Part shown: piece after piece, positions 1-6,886 of the stretch
Position numbering within the stretch: position 1 is the first letter of the stretch
Layout of the letters: each line of letters begins with the position of its first letter
Source: Roseiarcus sp963755075
GTDB lineage: Bacteria > Pseudomonadota > Alphaproteobacteria > Rhizobiales > Beijerinckiaceae
DNA length: 16,809 bases
Direction of reading: 5' to 3'
Assembly (NCBI GenBank): GCA_963755075.1
Contig: CAVWKL010000101.1
Location: forward strand, 1 to 16,809
The notes under the pieces: generated by a model
What the model saw: the letters and a program-made list of their open reading frames with translations, nothing else
Database searches by the model: none
What the model was told of the DNA's origin: nothing
Made by a program: the position numbers and the translations under genes

Positions 1-29
1 TTGTTCTCGATTGCACTCTTTTTTGCCAT
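1..29 (-). CDS. rpsN: 30S ribosomal protein S14 (uS14), N-terminal fragment
   Basis: Only the first nine full codons are present and read MAKKSAIEN, the usual start of the zinc-free, long bacterial S14 of Proteobacteria. The gene runs off the left edge. A GGAGG ribosome-binding site sits six bases before the ATG, and the gene follows rplE after a 37-bp spacer, which is the standard spc-operon order (L5 then S14). S14 is a small-subunit head protein. The identification rests on a short peptide plus strong synteny. Confidence 0.9.
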
Positions 30-66
30 CAAAGGCCTCCATTTTCCGCGTTTGAGCGCTTCACGC

Positions 67-822
67 TCACTGCCGGAACGGGAAATTGAAGGCGCCCAGC
101 AAAGCGCGCGCCTCCGCGTCGGTATTGGCCGTCGTGCACACCACGATGTCCAGGCCCAACATCGCTTCCGCCTTGTCGTAATCGATCTCGGGGAAGATGA
201 TGTGTTCTTTGATGCCAAGCGCGTAATTGCCTCGGCCGTCGAACGATTTTGGATCGAGGCCGCGGAAGTCCCGCACTCGCGGCAACGCCACCGTAACCAG
301 TCGATCGAGGAATTCGTACATGCGCGTCTTGCGCAGCGTGACCTTCGCGCCGATCGGCATATTCTCGCGCACCTTGAACGTCGAGATCGCCTTGCGGGCG
401 CGCGTCACCACCGGCTTCTGACCGGCGATCAGCGCCAGATCAGCGGCGGCCGAGGTCACCTTCTTGGTGTCGTTGACCGCTTCGCCGACGCCCATGTTCA
501 GCACGATCTTCTCGATCTTGGGAACTTGCAGCGCGTTCGTGTAACCGAATTCCTTGGTGAGCTTGGCCACGATCACCTGCTCGTAAAGCCTCTTCAGGCG
601 CGCGACATAGTCCTTTGGCGGGGCCTTCGGTTGGCCCGCTTTGGCGACTTCTTTTTCGCTCGGCTTGCCCTTGCCCTTGGCCGCCTTGGGGTCGGCCGCG
701 GCTTCGGGCTTGCCGCCCTTCGCGGCGCCCTTCTCAGCCTTTGCAGGGGATTTGTCAGCCTTTGCCGGGGCCTTGTCGGCCTTCGCCGGCTTGGCGCCCT
801 TTTCTGATTTTTCCTCAGCCAT
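67..822 (-). CDS. rplE: 50S ribosomal protein L5 (uL5) with long N-terminal extension
   Basis: L5 binds 5S rRNA in the central protuberance of the large subunit and contacts the P-site tRNA. The core, from about residue 67 to 251, is a complete canonical L5 with segments such as KIEKIVLNMGVGEA, TRARKAISTFKVRENMPIG and an NFPFRQ-type end. Typical bacterial L5 is about 180-185 residues; this one is 251. The extra N-terminal 65 or so residues are low complexity, rich in Lys, Ala and Pro, with a degenerate repeat of the form PAKADK at residues 12-30. No Met or GTG/TTG start lies between residue 1 and the core, so the extension cannot be trimmed away. A GGAG motif lies about nine bases before the ATG. 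The start overlaps the end of rplX by 8 bp, indicating translational coupling. The extension is probably disordered and may contact rRNA; that role is inference. Confidence 0.96.
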   Translation of the reverse strand: MAEEKSEKGAKPAKADKAPAKADKSPAKAEKGAAKGGKPEAAADPKAAKGKGKPSEKEVAKAGQPKAPPKDYVARLKRLYEQVIVAKLTKEFGYTNALQVPKIEKIVLNMGVGEAVNDTKKVTSAAADLALIAGQKPVVTRARKAISTFKVRENMPIGAKVTLRKTRMYEFLDRLVTVALPRVRDFRGLDPKSFDGRGNYALGIKEHIIFPEIDYDKAEAMLGLDIVVCTTANTDAEARALLGAFNFPFRQ

Positions 823-1132
823 CGATCAGGTCTCCGGAACGCTTGGCGACGCGGACTTTGCGGCCGTCGTCGAGAATCTTGAAGCCGACCCGCGTCGGCT
901 TGCCAGACTTGGGATCGGCGAGCGCGAGATTGGACAGATCAATCGGAGCTTCCTTGGAGAGAATGCCGCCCTCGGTCTGCGCGGTCTGCCGAGTGTGGCG
1001 TTTAACCATATTGACGCCGGCGACGATGGCGCGGCGCTCGCTCGGCATGACGCCCATGACCTCGCCGGTTCTGCCTTTGTCGCGGCCGGCGAGGACGACG
1101 ACCTTGTCGCCCTTCTTGATCTTGGCGGCCAT
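815..1132 (-). CDS. rplX: 50S ribosomal protein L24 (uL24)
   Basis: L24 is an early assembly-initiator protein that binds the 5' domain of 23S rRNA near the peptide exit tunnel. The 105-residue product has the usual family length. It starts MAAKIKKGDKVVVLAGRDKG, the KOW motif (residues about 6-33), and ends with the typical segment KSGKPTRVGFKILDDGRKVR. The start ATG shares one base with the rplN stop (TGATG), and a GGAGG site inside the last rplN codons lies seven bases upstream, so translation is likely coupled. A much longer upstream reading in this frame exists but is antiparallel noise over rplN and was not used as the start. Confidence 0.97.
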   Translation of the reverse strand: MAAKIKKGDKVVVLAGRDKGRTGEVMGVMPSERRAIVAGVNMVKRHTRQTAQTEGGILSKEAPIDLSNLALADPKSGKPTRVGFKILDDGRKVRVAKRSGDLIDG

Positions 1133-1500
1133 CACAGCACCTCCGGCGCAAGTGAAATGATCTTGACGTGGTTCTTGGCGCGCAGCTCGCGCGGCACCGG
1201 TCCGAAGATGCGAGTGCCCACCGGCTCGGACTGATTGTTGATCAGCACCGCCGCGTTCGAATCGAACCGGATCACCGAGCCGTCGGGGCGGCGAATGTCC
1301 TTGGCGGTGCGCACCACGACCGCCTTCATCACGTCGCCCTTCTTCACCCGGCCGCGCGGGATCGCTTCCTTGATCGACACCACGATGATGTCGCCGATCG
1401 AGGCGTAGCGCCGCTTCGAGCCGCCCAGCACCTTGATGCACATCACGCGACGCGCGCCGGAATTGTCGGCGACGTCGAGGTTGGTTTGCATCTGAATCAT
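1132..1500 (-). CDS. rplN: 50S ribosomal protein L14 (uL14)
   Basis: L14 sits at the intersubunit face of the 50S particle, contacts 16S rRNA helix 14 and is the docking site of the silencing factor RsfS. The protein is 122 residues, exactly the family norm. It opens MIQMQTNLDVADNSGARRV, carries the conserved GDIIVVSIKEAIPRG segment near residues 37-51, and ends with RIFGPVPRELR. It is the first gene of the classical spc operon and follows a 113-bp structured spacer after rpsQ, the largest gap between ribosomal protein genes in the S10-spc part of the window. Its stop overlaps the rplX start by one base. Confidence 0.98.
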   Translation of the reverse strand: MIQMQTNLDVADNSGARRVMCIKVLGGSKRRYASIGDIIVVSIKEAIPRGRVKKGDVMKAVVVRTAKDIRRPDGSVIRFDSNAAVLINNQSEPVGTRIFGPVPRELRAKNHVKIISLAPEVL

Positions 1501-1565
1501 GGCCTTAACGCCTTTCTGGTCAGAACGGTTTCCGGTCGCGCCCGGCGGCCGGACTACGCCTGAGG

Positions 1566-1579
1566 GAGGCTCGCGCCTC
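1566..1579 (-). other. Small GNRA-type hairpin in the rpsQ-rplN spacer
   Basis: Read on the minus strand, GAGGC and GCCTC form a perfect five-base-pair stem closed by a GCGA tetraloop, a GNRA-class loop that is very stable in RNA. It lies 33 nt downstream of the rpsQ stop codon, after a larger hairpin over that stop. No U tract follows, so it is not a good intrinsic terminator. A role in mRNA processing or stability is possible but unproven. Confidence 0.45.
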
Positions 1580-1593
1580 GTTGGCTTTGGTTC

Positions 1594-1619
1594 GCCTGAA
1601 CGGAATTCTCCCTTCAGGC
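1594..1619 (-). other. Hairpin over the rpsQ stop codon, S10/spc boundary
   Basis: On the minus strand GCCTGAA pairs perfectly with TTCAGGC, with a further inner GGA/TCC stem after a G-G mismatch and a GAAT loop. The rpsQ TGA stop lies inside the left arm. The position matches the boundary where E. coli ends the S10 operon and starts the spc operon. No run of U follows, so this looks more like a processing or pausing structure, or a vestigial terminator, than an efficient terminator. I see no convincing -35/-10 pair for a separate spc promoter in the 113-bp gap. Confidence 0.5.
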
Positions 1620-1856
1620 CTTAGGAGCGTCGTCGCGGACGATCCACCGCTTCAATTTCGAAATCGGCTTGGTCTCCTCGATCGAGACCGTGTCGCCGAT
1701 CTTGTGGGTCTTGGTTTCGGAATGCGCGTGGTAGTTCTTCGAGCGACGCACCGTCTTCTTCAGCAGCGGGTGGGTGAAACGGCGTTCGACCTTGACGACC
1801 AAGGTCTTCTCTTGCTTGTCGCTGACAACGACGCCCTGGAGGATTCGCTTCGGCAT
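1614..1856 (-). CDS. rpsQ: 30S ribosomal protein S17 (uS17)
   Basis: S17 is a primary 16S rRNA-binding protein of the small-subunit body with an OB-fold. The 80-residue product starts MPKRILQGVVVSDKQEKTLV and contains the family signature region with FTHPLLKKTVRRSKNYHAH followed by GDTVSIEETKPISKLKRW. The start at 1856 is chosen over a 22-residue upstream extension because it matches the family N-terminus and has a GAGG site, formed around the rpmC stop codon, nine bases upstream. It is the last gene of the S10 operon. Confidence 0.98.
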   Translation of the reverse strand: MPKRILQGVVVSDKQEKTLVVKVERRFTHPLLKKTVRRSKNYHAHSETKTHKIGDTVSIEETKPISKLKRWIVRDDAPKA

Positions 1857-1866
1857 GTTCTCGTCC

Positions 1867-2082
1867 TCAGCCCTGGTTCTTGGCGGCGCGCTTTTGCGCG
1901 GCGATGGTCTTGACGCGCGCAATGTCGCGGCGGACGACGCGCACCCGCGCCGTGTCCTGCAATTGACCGCTCGCGCGCTGGAAGCGCAGATTGAACTGCT
2001 CTTTCTTCAGCTTGAGGGCCTCATCGTCCAGTTGATCTTCGCTCATCACGCGCAGATCCGAAAGACGGCTGGAATTCTTCAT
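1867..2082 (-). CDS. rpmC: 50S ribosomal protein L29 (uL29)
   Basis: L29 is a small two-helix protein at the rim of the polypeptide exit tunnel, next to L23, where trigger factor and SRP dock. The product is 71 residues. The N-terminal MKNSSRLSDLRVMSEDQL and the central KLKKEQFNLRFQRASGQL are the standard L29 helices, the second overlapping the family signature. The start at 2082 gives normal length; upstream in-frame sequence belongs to rplP. It follows rplP by 10 bp and precedes rpsQ by 10 bp, within the canonical L16-L29-S17 order. Confidence 0.97.
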   Translation of the reverse strand: MKNSSRLSDLRVMSEDQLDDEALKLKKEQFNLRFQRASGQLQDTARVRVVRRDIARVKTIAAQKRAAKNQG

Positions 2083-2092
2083 CGCGCGCTCC

Positions 2093-2506
2093 TCATTCCA
2101 TGATGCGCTGTACGAAGCGCGTCTTGATTGGCAGCTTCGCCGCCGCAAGCAGGAACGCTTCGCGCGCGAGTTGCTCCGGCACGCCGTCGACCTCGAACAT
2201 GATGCGGCCCGGCGCGACGCGCGCGATCCACAACTCCGGCGCGCCCTTGCCCTTGCCCATGCGCACCTCGATCGGCTTCTTGGAAACCGGCACGTCGGGA
2301 AAGACGCGGATCCAAACGCGTCCGGCGCGCTTCATGTGGCGAGTCAGCGCGCGGCGGGCGGCCTCGATCTGGCGCGCGGTCACCCGCTCCGGCTCGACCG
2401 CCTTCAGGCCGAACTCGCCAAAATTCAGCTCGAACCCGCCCTTGGCGGCGCCGCGTATGCGCCCTTTGAACGCCTTGCGGTATTTGGTCTTCTTAGGCTG
2501 CATCAT
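2093..2506 (-). CDS. rplP: 50S ribosomal protein L16 (uL16)
   Basis: L16 organises the A-site finger region of the large subunit and is needed for A-site tRNA accommodation. The 137-residue product has the family length and begins MMQPKKTKYRKAFKGR, matching the usual MLQPKRTKYRK. Two adjacent ATG codons occur (2506 and 2503). The first is preferred because the family has a residue between Met and Gln. The conserved segment RMGKGKGAPELWIARVAPGR near residues 81-100 includes the arginine that is hydroxylated in E. coli L16. A GAAGG site lies nine bases before the first ATG. Confidence 0.98.
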   Translation of the reverse strand: MMQPKKTKYRKAFKGRIRGAAKGGFELNFGEFGLKAVEPERVTARQIEAARRALTRHMKRAGRVWIRVFPDVPVSKKPIEVRMGKGKGAPELWIARVAPGRIMFEVDGVPEQLAREAFLLAAAKLPIKTRFVQRIME

Positions 2507-2526
2507 GGTCGTGGACCTTCAATTTT

Positions 2527-3273
2527 TCACGCCGCGTCGCGACCGTGGTCGCGCTCACGGTCGCGCTCGCGCGGCTCGCGTCGCGGACGATGCGTCGACG
2601 AATGGTCGGCTTCGGCCTGGCGCTTGTCCTGCGCCATCGGATCGTGTTCGAGGATTTCCCCCTTGAAGATCCAAACCTTGATGCCGCAAGTGCCATAGGC
2701 GGTATGCGCGGTCGCCACGCCGTAGTCGACGTCGGCGCGCAGCGTGTGCAACGGCACGCGGCCCTCGCGATACCATTCGAGACGGGCGATTTCCGCGCCG
2801 CCAAGACGTCCCGAGCAGTTGATGCGTATGCCTTCCGCGCCCAGGCGCATCGCCGATTGCACCGCCCGCTTCATCGCGCGACGAAACGCGACACGGCGCT
2901 CGAGCTGCTGAGCGATCGAATCGGCGACCAGCGTCGCGTCGATTTCCGGCTTGCGGACCTCGACGATGTTGATCGCAACTTCCGATTGGGTCAGCTTGGC
3001 GACCTGCTTGCGCAGCTTGTCGATGTCCGCGCCCTTCTTACCGATCACCACGCCCGGACGCGCCGAATGAATGTTGACGCGGCACTTCTTGTGCGGACGC
3101 TCGATGATGATCTTGGAGATCGCCGCCTGCTTAAGCCCGCTCAACAGCACTTCGCGAATTTTCATGTCCTCGTGCAGCAGCTTGCCGTATTCGCCCTTGC
3201 TGGAGAACCAGCGCGAATCCCAGGTGCGGTTGACGCCCAGCCGAAGCCCGATCGGATTGATCTTCTGACCCAT
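2527..3273 (-). CDS. rpsC: 30S ribosomal protein S3 (uS3)
   Basis: S3 lines the mRNA entry tunnel of the small subunit and has helicase-associated function with S4. The 248-residue protein starts MGQKINPIGLRLGVNRTWDS, has a KH domain around residues 40-110 with RPGVVIGKKGADIDKL, and the C-terminal domain with GRLGGAEIARLEWYREGRVP. The last 25 or so residues are an extreme mix of Arg, Asp, Glu and His, a low-complexity tail longer than in E. coli S3 (233 residues). A GAGGAG site seven bases upstream overlaps the rplV stop codon. Gap to rplV 11 bp, to rplP 20 bp. Confidence 0.98.
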   Translation of the reverse strand: MGQKINPIGLRLGVNRTWDSRWFSSKGEYGKLLHEDMKIREVLLSGLKQAAISKIIIERPHKKCRVNIHSARPGVVIGKKGADIDKLRKQVAKLTQSEVAINIVEVRKPEIDATLVADSIAQQLERRVAFRRAMKRAVQSAMRLGAEGIRINCSGRLGGAEIARLEWYREGRVPLHTLRADVDYGVATAHTAYGTCGIKVWIFKGEILEHDPMAQDKRQAEADHSSTHRPRREPRERDRERDHGRDAA

Positions 3274-3284
3274 CGCTTGACTCC

Positions 3285-3677
3285 TCAGGCCGCGTCGGCG
3301 GTGGCGGCCGCCACTTCACGAACCACGATCGTAATGTTCGAGAACGGCTTTTCGATCCGTCCCGCCCGACCGCGCGCGCGCGGGCTAAAGCGCTTCATCA
3401 CCATGTCCTTGCCGACGTAGGCTTCGCCGACGATGAGGTCGTCGACGTCGAGTTCGTGGTTGTTCTCGGCGTTGGCGATCGCCAATTCCAGCGCTTTGCG
3501 CACTTCGACCGAAATCCTCTTGTTGGAGAACTCCAGATCGGCGAGCGCCTTGGCGACTTTCTTGCCGCGGATCAACTGGGCAAGCAGGTTCAGCTTCTGC
3601 GGGCTGACGCGCAACATGCGAATGGTCGCTTTCGCCTCGTTATCGGCCAGGCGCCGGGGATTGGCTTTCTTCGACAT
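3285..3677 (-). CDS. rplV: 50S ribosomal protein L22 (uL22)
   Basis: L22 spans the large subunit and its beta-hairpin forms part of the exit-tunnel constriction, where macrolide resistance mutations occur. The product is 130 residues. The core includes RVSPQKLNLLAQLIRGKKV (residues about 24-42), ALELAIANAENNHELDVDDL and the tip region KRFSPRARGRAGRIEKPFSN. The C-terminus ends in a short Ala-rich tail. A short N-terminal extension, SKKANPRRLADNEAK, is common in alphaproteobacteria. The gene precedes rpsC with 11 bp between and follows rpsS by 4 bp. Confidence 0.98.
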   Translation of the reverse strand: MSKKANPRRLADNEAKATIRMLRVSPQKLNLLAQLIRGKKVAKALADLEFSNKRISVEVRKALELAIANAENNHELDVDDLIVGEAYVGKDMVMKRFSPRARGRAGRIEKPFSNITIVVREVAAATADAA

Positions 3678-3681
3678 GGCT

Positions 3682-3960
3682 CTAAGCCCTCTTCGCCTTC
3701 TTGTCGGCGGAATGGCCGTGGAACGTACGCGTCGGCGCGAATTCGCCGAATTTGTGGCCGATCATCTCCTCCGAGACCGACACCGGCACATGCTTGTGGC
3801 CGTTGTGGACGCCGAAGGTCAGACCGACGAATTGCGGCAGAATCGTCGAGCGACGGCTCCAAATCTTGATAACGTCGGCACGGCCGGAGCCACGCGCCGC
3901 GTCGGCCTTTTTGAGCAGGTAGCCGTCGATGAACGGCCCCTTCCAAATGGAACGCGCCAT
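3682..3960 (-). CDS. rpsS: 30S ribosomal protein S19 (uS19)
   Basis: S19 is a small-subunit head protein that pairs with S13 and contacts the A-site finger bridge. The 92-residue product has the family length, beginning MARSIWKGPFIDGYLLKKAD and carrying the conserved IKIWSRRSTILPQFVGLTF and GHKFGEFAPTRTFHGH segments. A GAAGGG ribosome-binding site lies about nine bases upstream and overlaps the rplB stop. Spacing to rplB is 3 bp, which suggests coupled translation. Confidence 0.98.
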   Translation of the reverse strand: MARSIWKGPFIDGYLLKKADAARGSGRADVIKIWSRRSTILPQFVGLTFGVHNGHKHVPVSVSEEMIGHKFGEFAPTRTFHGHSADKKAKRA

Positions 3961-3963
3961 GGC

Positions 3964-4803
3964 TTAGCCCTTCTTCTTGCGGACGTGCCGCGATGCGACG
4001 ATGTACTTGTCGGTGGACTTGTTCGAGCGGGTCTTCTTGCCCTTGGTCGGCTTGCCCCAGGGCGAGACCGGATGACGCCCGCCGGAGGTCCGGCCTTCGC
4101 CGCCGCCGTGCGGATGGTCGACCGGGTTCATGGTGACGCCCCTATTGTGCGGGCGCTGGCCAAGCCAACGGTTGCGGCCGGCCTTGCCGAGCGAGGCGTT
4201 CATGTGGTCGGGATTGGAAACCGCGCCGACGGTGGCGAAACAGTGACCGTGCACCAGCCGCTGCTCGCCGGAATTGAGACGAAGCGAGACGTAGCCCTGA
4301 TCGCGGCCAACAATCTGAGCGTAGGTTCCCGCCGAACGCGCCATCGCGCCGCCCTTGCCGATTTTCAATTCGACGTTATGGACGATGGTGCCGACAGGAA
4401 TGTTGGCGAGCGGCATCGCGTTGCCCGGCTTCACGTCGACCTGCAGGCCGGCGACGACCGAGTCGCCGACGCTAAGACGCTGCGGCGCGATGATGTAGGC
4501 CTGCTCGCCGTCCTCGTAGCCGATCAGCGCGATGAAGCTCGTGCGGTTGGGGTCGTATTCCAACCGTTCGACCTTGCCGGAAACGTTGAGCTTGCGACGT
4601 TTGAAGTCGACGATGCGATAGGATTGCTTATGGCCGCCGCCGCGGAAGCGCACGGTGATGCGGCCGGCGTTGTTGCGCCCGCCCTTCTCCGACTTGCCGA
4701 CGGTCAAAGCCTTCACCGGCTTGCCCTTGTGGAGCTCGCTGCGGTCGACTAGGGCCAATTGGCGTAGGCCCGGGGTCGACGGATTGTATGTCTTGAGAGC
4801 CAT
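3964..4803 (-). CDS. rplB: 50S ribosomal protein L2 (uL2)
   Basis: L2 is a primary 23S rRNA-binding protein close to the peptidyl transferase centre and needed for subunit association. The product is 279 residues, near the family norm of 273-280. The N-terminus MALKTYNPSTPGLRQLALVD is typical. The conserved C-terminal loop reading GVTMNPVDHPHGGGEGR with its essential histidine lies at about residues 221-237, followed by RHPVSPWGKPTKG. The end is a basic HVRKKKG tail. It sits between rplW (12 bp) and rpsS (3 bp) in the standard S10-operon order. Confidence 0.98.
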   Translation of the reverse strand: MALKTYNPSTPGLRQLALVDRSELHKGKPVKALTVGKSEKGGRNNAGRITVRFRGGGHKQSYRIVDFKRRKLNVSGKVERLEYDPNRTSFIALIGYEDGEQAYIIAPQRLSVGDSVVAGLQVDVKPGNAMPLANIPVGTIVHNVELKIGKGGAMARSAGTYAQIVGRDQGYVSLRLNSGEQRLVHGHCFATVGAVSNPDHMNASLGKAGRNRWLGQRPHNRGVTMNPVDHPHGGGEGRTSGGRHPVSPWGKPTKGKKTRSNKSTDKYIVASRHVRKKKG

Positions 4804-4815
4804 TGTCCTGAACCC

Positions 4816-5112
4816 TTAGAGGCCGGTGGTCACATCGATGCGGTAGCCGTCCGCGAGGGTCACCACGGCCTTCTTGACGTCCTGCTGCTTGCCGCGGACG
4901 CCGCGAAACACCTTGTTCTTGCCCTTGCGCAGCAACGTGTTCACCGCCGTCACCTTGACGTCGAACAGCTTCTCGATCGCCGCCTTGATCTGCGGCTTGG
5001 TGGCCTCGCGGCGCACCTTGAACACGAACTGATTGCTCTCGGACGCGATGGTCGCCTTCTCCGTGATCACGGGCGAGACGATCGTGTCGTAATGGCGGGC
5101 GTCCTTGCTCAT
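4816..5112 (-). CDS. rplW: 50S ribosomal protein L23 (uL23)
   Basis: L23 lies at the exit-tunnel mouth and is the main docking protein for trigger factor and SRP. The 98-residue product begins MSKDARHYDTIVSPVITEKA and carries the family signature around residues 50-70 (KVTAVNTLLRKGKNKVFRG). The start at 5112 overlaps the rplD stop by four bases (ATGA), a standard translational-coupling arrangement, and a GGAGG site lies ten bases upstream inside rplD. The conserved TEKAT and FVFKV segments are intact. Longer upstream readings of this frame run through rplD and are not real. Confidence 0.98.
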   Translation of the reverse strand: MSKDARHYDTIVSPVITEKATIASESNQFVFKVRREATKPQIKAAIEKLFDVKVTAVNTLLRKGKNKVFRGVRGKQQDVKKAVVTLADGYRIDVTTGL

Positions 5113-5729
5113 TTGAACCGCGCCTCCAGCGCTTCGACCGCCGCCCGGGTCAGCACGAGCTTGTCGCGGCGCATGATGTCGTAAACATTGATGCCCTGCG
5201 CCGGCAGCACGTCGACCTGCGGCAGGTTGCGCGCGGCGGCGGCGAAATTGGCGTCGACTTCGGCGCCGTCGATGATCAGCACGTTGCTGAGCGCCGCCTT
5301 GGCGAAGGTCTCGCGCAAAGCCTTGGTCTTGGCTTCGGCGAGATGCGCGCGCTCCCAAACGACAAGCCCGCCGGCGCGCTGCTTGGCCGACAGCGCGTGT
5401 CGCAGCGCCAGGGCGCGCACCTTCTTGGGCAGGTCGTGCGCGTGGCTGCGCGTCACCGGGCCCATGGCGCGACCGCCGCCGCGAAACTGCGGCACGCGGG
5501 CCGAGCCGTGACGGGCGCCGCCGGTGCCCTTCTGCTTATACATCTTCTTGCCGGTGCGATGAATCTCGCTTCGCCCCAGAGTCCGGTGGTCGCCGACCTG
5601 GCGCTTGGCCAATTGCCAGCGAACCATGCGCGCGATCAGATCCTCGCGCGGCTCCAATCCGAAGATCGCGTCGTCGAGTTCGAGCGAGCCGGCTGCAGTT
5701 CCGTCAATCGACGTCATGGCGAATTTCAT
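5109..5729 (-). CDS. rplD: 50S ribosomal protein L4 (uL4)
   Basis: L4 helps form the exit-tunnel constriction with L22. In E. coli it is also the autogenous repressor of the S10 operon. The product is 206 residues with the tunnel loop at about residues 45-95, including KMYKQKGTGGARHGSARVP and QFRGGGRAMGP. Start 5729 (MKFAMTSIDG) is preferred to the internal Met at 5717 because alphaproteobacterial L4 proteins carry a few residues before the T-x-DG motif, and a GGGAG site lies nearby. The gap to rplC is 4 bp and the stop overlaps rplW. Whether L4 represses this operon cannot be read from the sequence. Confidence 0.97.
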   Translation of the reverse strand: MKFAMTSIDGTAAGSLELDDAIFGLEPREDLIARMVRWQLAKRQVGDHRTLGRSEIHRTGKKMYKQKGTGGARHGSARVPQFRGGGRAMGPVTRSHAHDLPKKVRALALRHALSAKQRAGGLVVWERAHLAEAKTKALRETFAKAALSNVLIIDGAEVDANFAAAARNLPQVDVLPAQGINVYDIMRRDKLVLTRAAVEALEARFK

Positions 5730-5733
5730 GGCG

Positions 5734-6456
5734 TCATTCTCCCTTCGGCTCGGCGGCGGGCGCTTCGGCCGACGCTTCTGCGTGAACGCGGAATTTGCCC
5801 GGCGACGGGGCGTCCTTCGGCAACGGCTTCTTGACGGCGTCGCGCACCGCGATCCAACCGCCGGCGTGCCCGGGCACCGAACCCTCCACGAGGATCAGGC
5901 CGCGCTCGGCGTCGGTCTGCACGACGCGCAAATTCTGCGTCGTCACCCGATCCGTGCCCATGTGGCCCGCCATCTTCTTGTTCTTCCAGGTCTTACCCGG
6001 ATCCTGACGACCGCCGGTCGAACCATGCGAACGATGCGAGACCGAAACGCCGTGCGTCGCGCGCAAGCCATGGAAGTTCCAGCGCTTCATCGGACCGGCG
6101 AAGCCCTTGCCGATGGTCACGCCGGTGACGTCGACGAACTGGCCGACAAGGAAGTGATCGGCGGTGATCTCGGCCCCGACCGGAATCAATTTGTCCTCGG
6201 CGACGCGAAACTCCGCGAGCTTCAGTTTCGGCTCGACGTGAGCGACGGCGAAGCGGCCGCGCTCGGCTTTGGCGACGTTCTTGACCTTGGCGCGACCGAT
6301 GCCGAGCTGGAGGGCGGTATAACCGTTCTTCTCTTGCGTGCGATGCGCGACGACCTGACAGCCCTCGACCTTGAGAACCGTAACCGGAACGTGATCGCCC
6401 GCGTCGGTGAAGATGCGAGTCATGCCCAGCTTCTGTGCGATGATGCCTGAACGCAT
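5734..6456 (-). CDS. rplC: 50S ribosomal protein L3 (uL3)
   Basis: L3 is an early assembly protein reaching towards the peptidyl transferase centre. The 240-residue product starts MRSGIIAQKLGMTRIFTDAG. The family's central loop is present near residues 135-165, with GVSVSHRSHGSTGGRQDPGK and then KKMAGHMG. The glutamine in GGRQDPGK occupies the place methylated by PrmB in E. coli L3. The C-terminal 20 or so residues are Ala/Glu/Pro rich, an extension seen in many alphaproteobacterial L3 proteins. An AAGGAT ribosome-binding site lies eight bases upstream of the ATG. It follows rpsJ after 56 bp. Confidence 0.98.
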   Translation of the reverse strand: MRSGIIAQKLGMTRIFTDAGDHVPVTVLKVEGCQVVAHRTQEKNGYTALQLGIGRAKVKNVAKAERGRFAVAHVEPKLKLAEFRVAEDKLIPVGAEITADHFLVGQFVDVTGVTIGKGFAGPMKRWNFHGLRATHGVSVSHRSHGSTGGRQDPGKTWKNKKMAGHMGTDRVTTQNLRVVQTDAERGLILVEGSVPGHAGGWIAVRDAVKKPLPKDAPSPGKFRVHAEASAEAPAAEPKGE

Positions 6457-6471
6457 GGCGTTTATCCTTCA

Positions 6472-6502
6472 GAGCGCTTCCGATTTTCGCGAAGAGGCGC
6501 TC
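6472..6502 (-). other. Imperfect hairpin in the rpsJ-rplC spacer
   Basis: In the 56-bp rpsJ-rplC gap, GAGCGCCTC and GAAGCGCTC on the minus strand pair at eight of nine positions around a 13-nt loop that itself contains the palindrome TTCGCGAA. It ends 15 bases before the rplC start and just upstream of its ribosome-binding site. No U tract follows. It could affect rplC translation or mRNA decay. That is inference from pairing only. Confidence 0.35.
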
Positions 6503-6512
6503 GCCAATCCCC

Positions 6513-6821
<309 letters not shown>

Positions 6822-6849
6822 GATTTGCGATCCCTGGCCGGCGCGGACG

Positions 6850-6867
6850 GGGCGGTCAACCCCGCCC
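6850..6867 (-). other. GC hairpin in the tuf-rpsJ spacer
   Basis: On the minus strand GGGCGG and CCGCCC form a perfect six-pair stem with a six-nt loop in the middle of the 65-bp tuf-rpsJ gap. It lacks a following U run, so it is not a classical intrinsic terminator. It marks the str/S10 boundary and could be a pause or processing site. Confidence 0.35.
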
Positions 6868-6886
6868 GGCTTTCACAGTGCTTTCG

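Noticed and set aside
3433..4752. 439-codon open frame opposite rplV, rpsS and rplB
   Set aside because: Runs antisense through three certain genes and has no plausible domains.
6836..6860. TTGACC hexamer as a possible -35 for a separate rpsJ promoter
   Set aside because: The position 17 bp downstream reads CAGGGA, a poor -10, and the hexamer lies in the GC hairpin.
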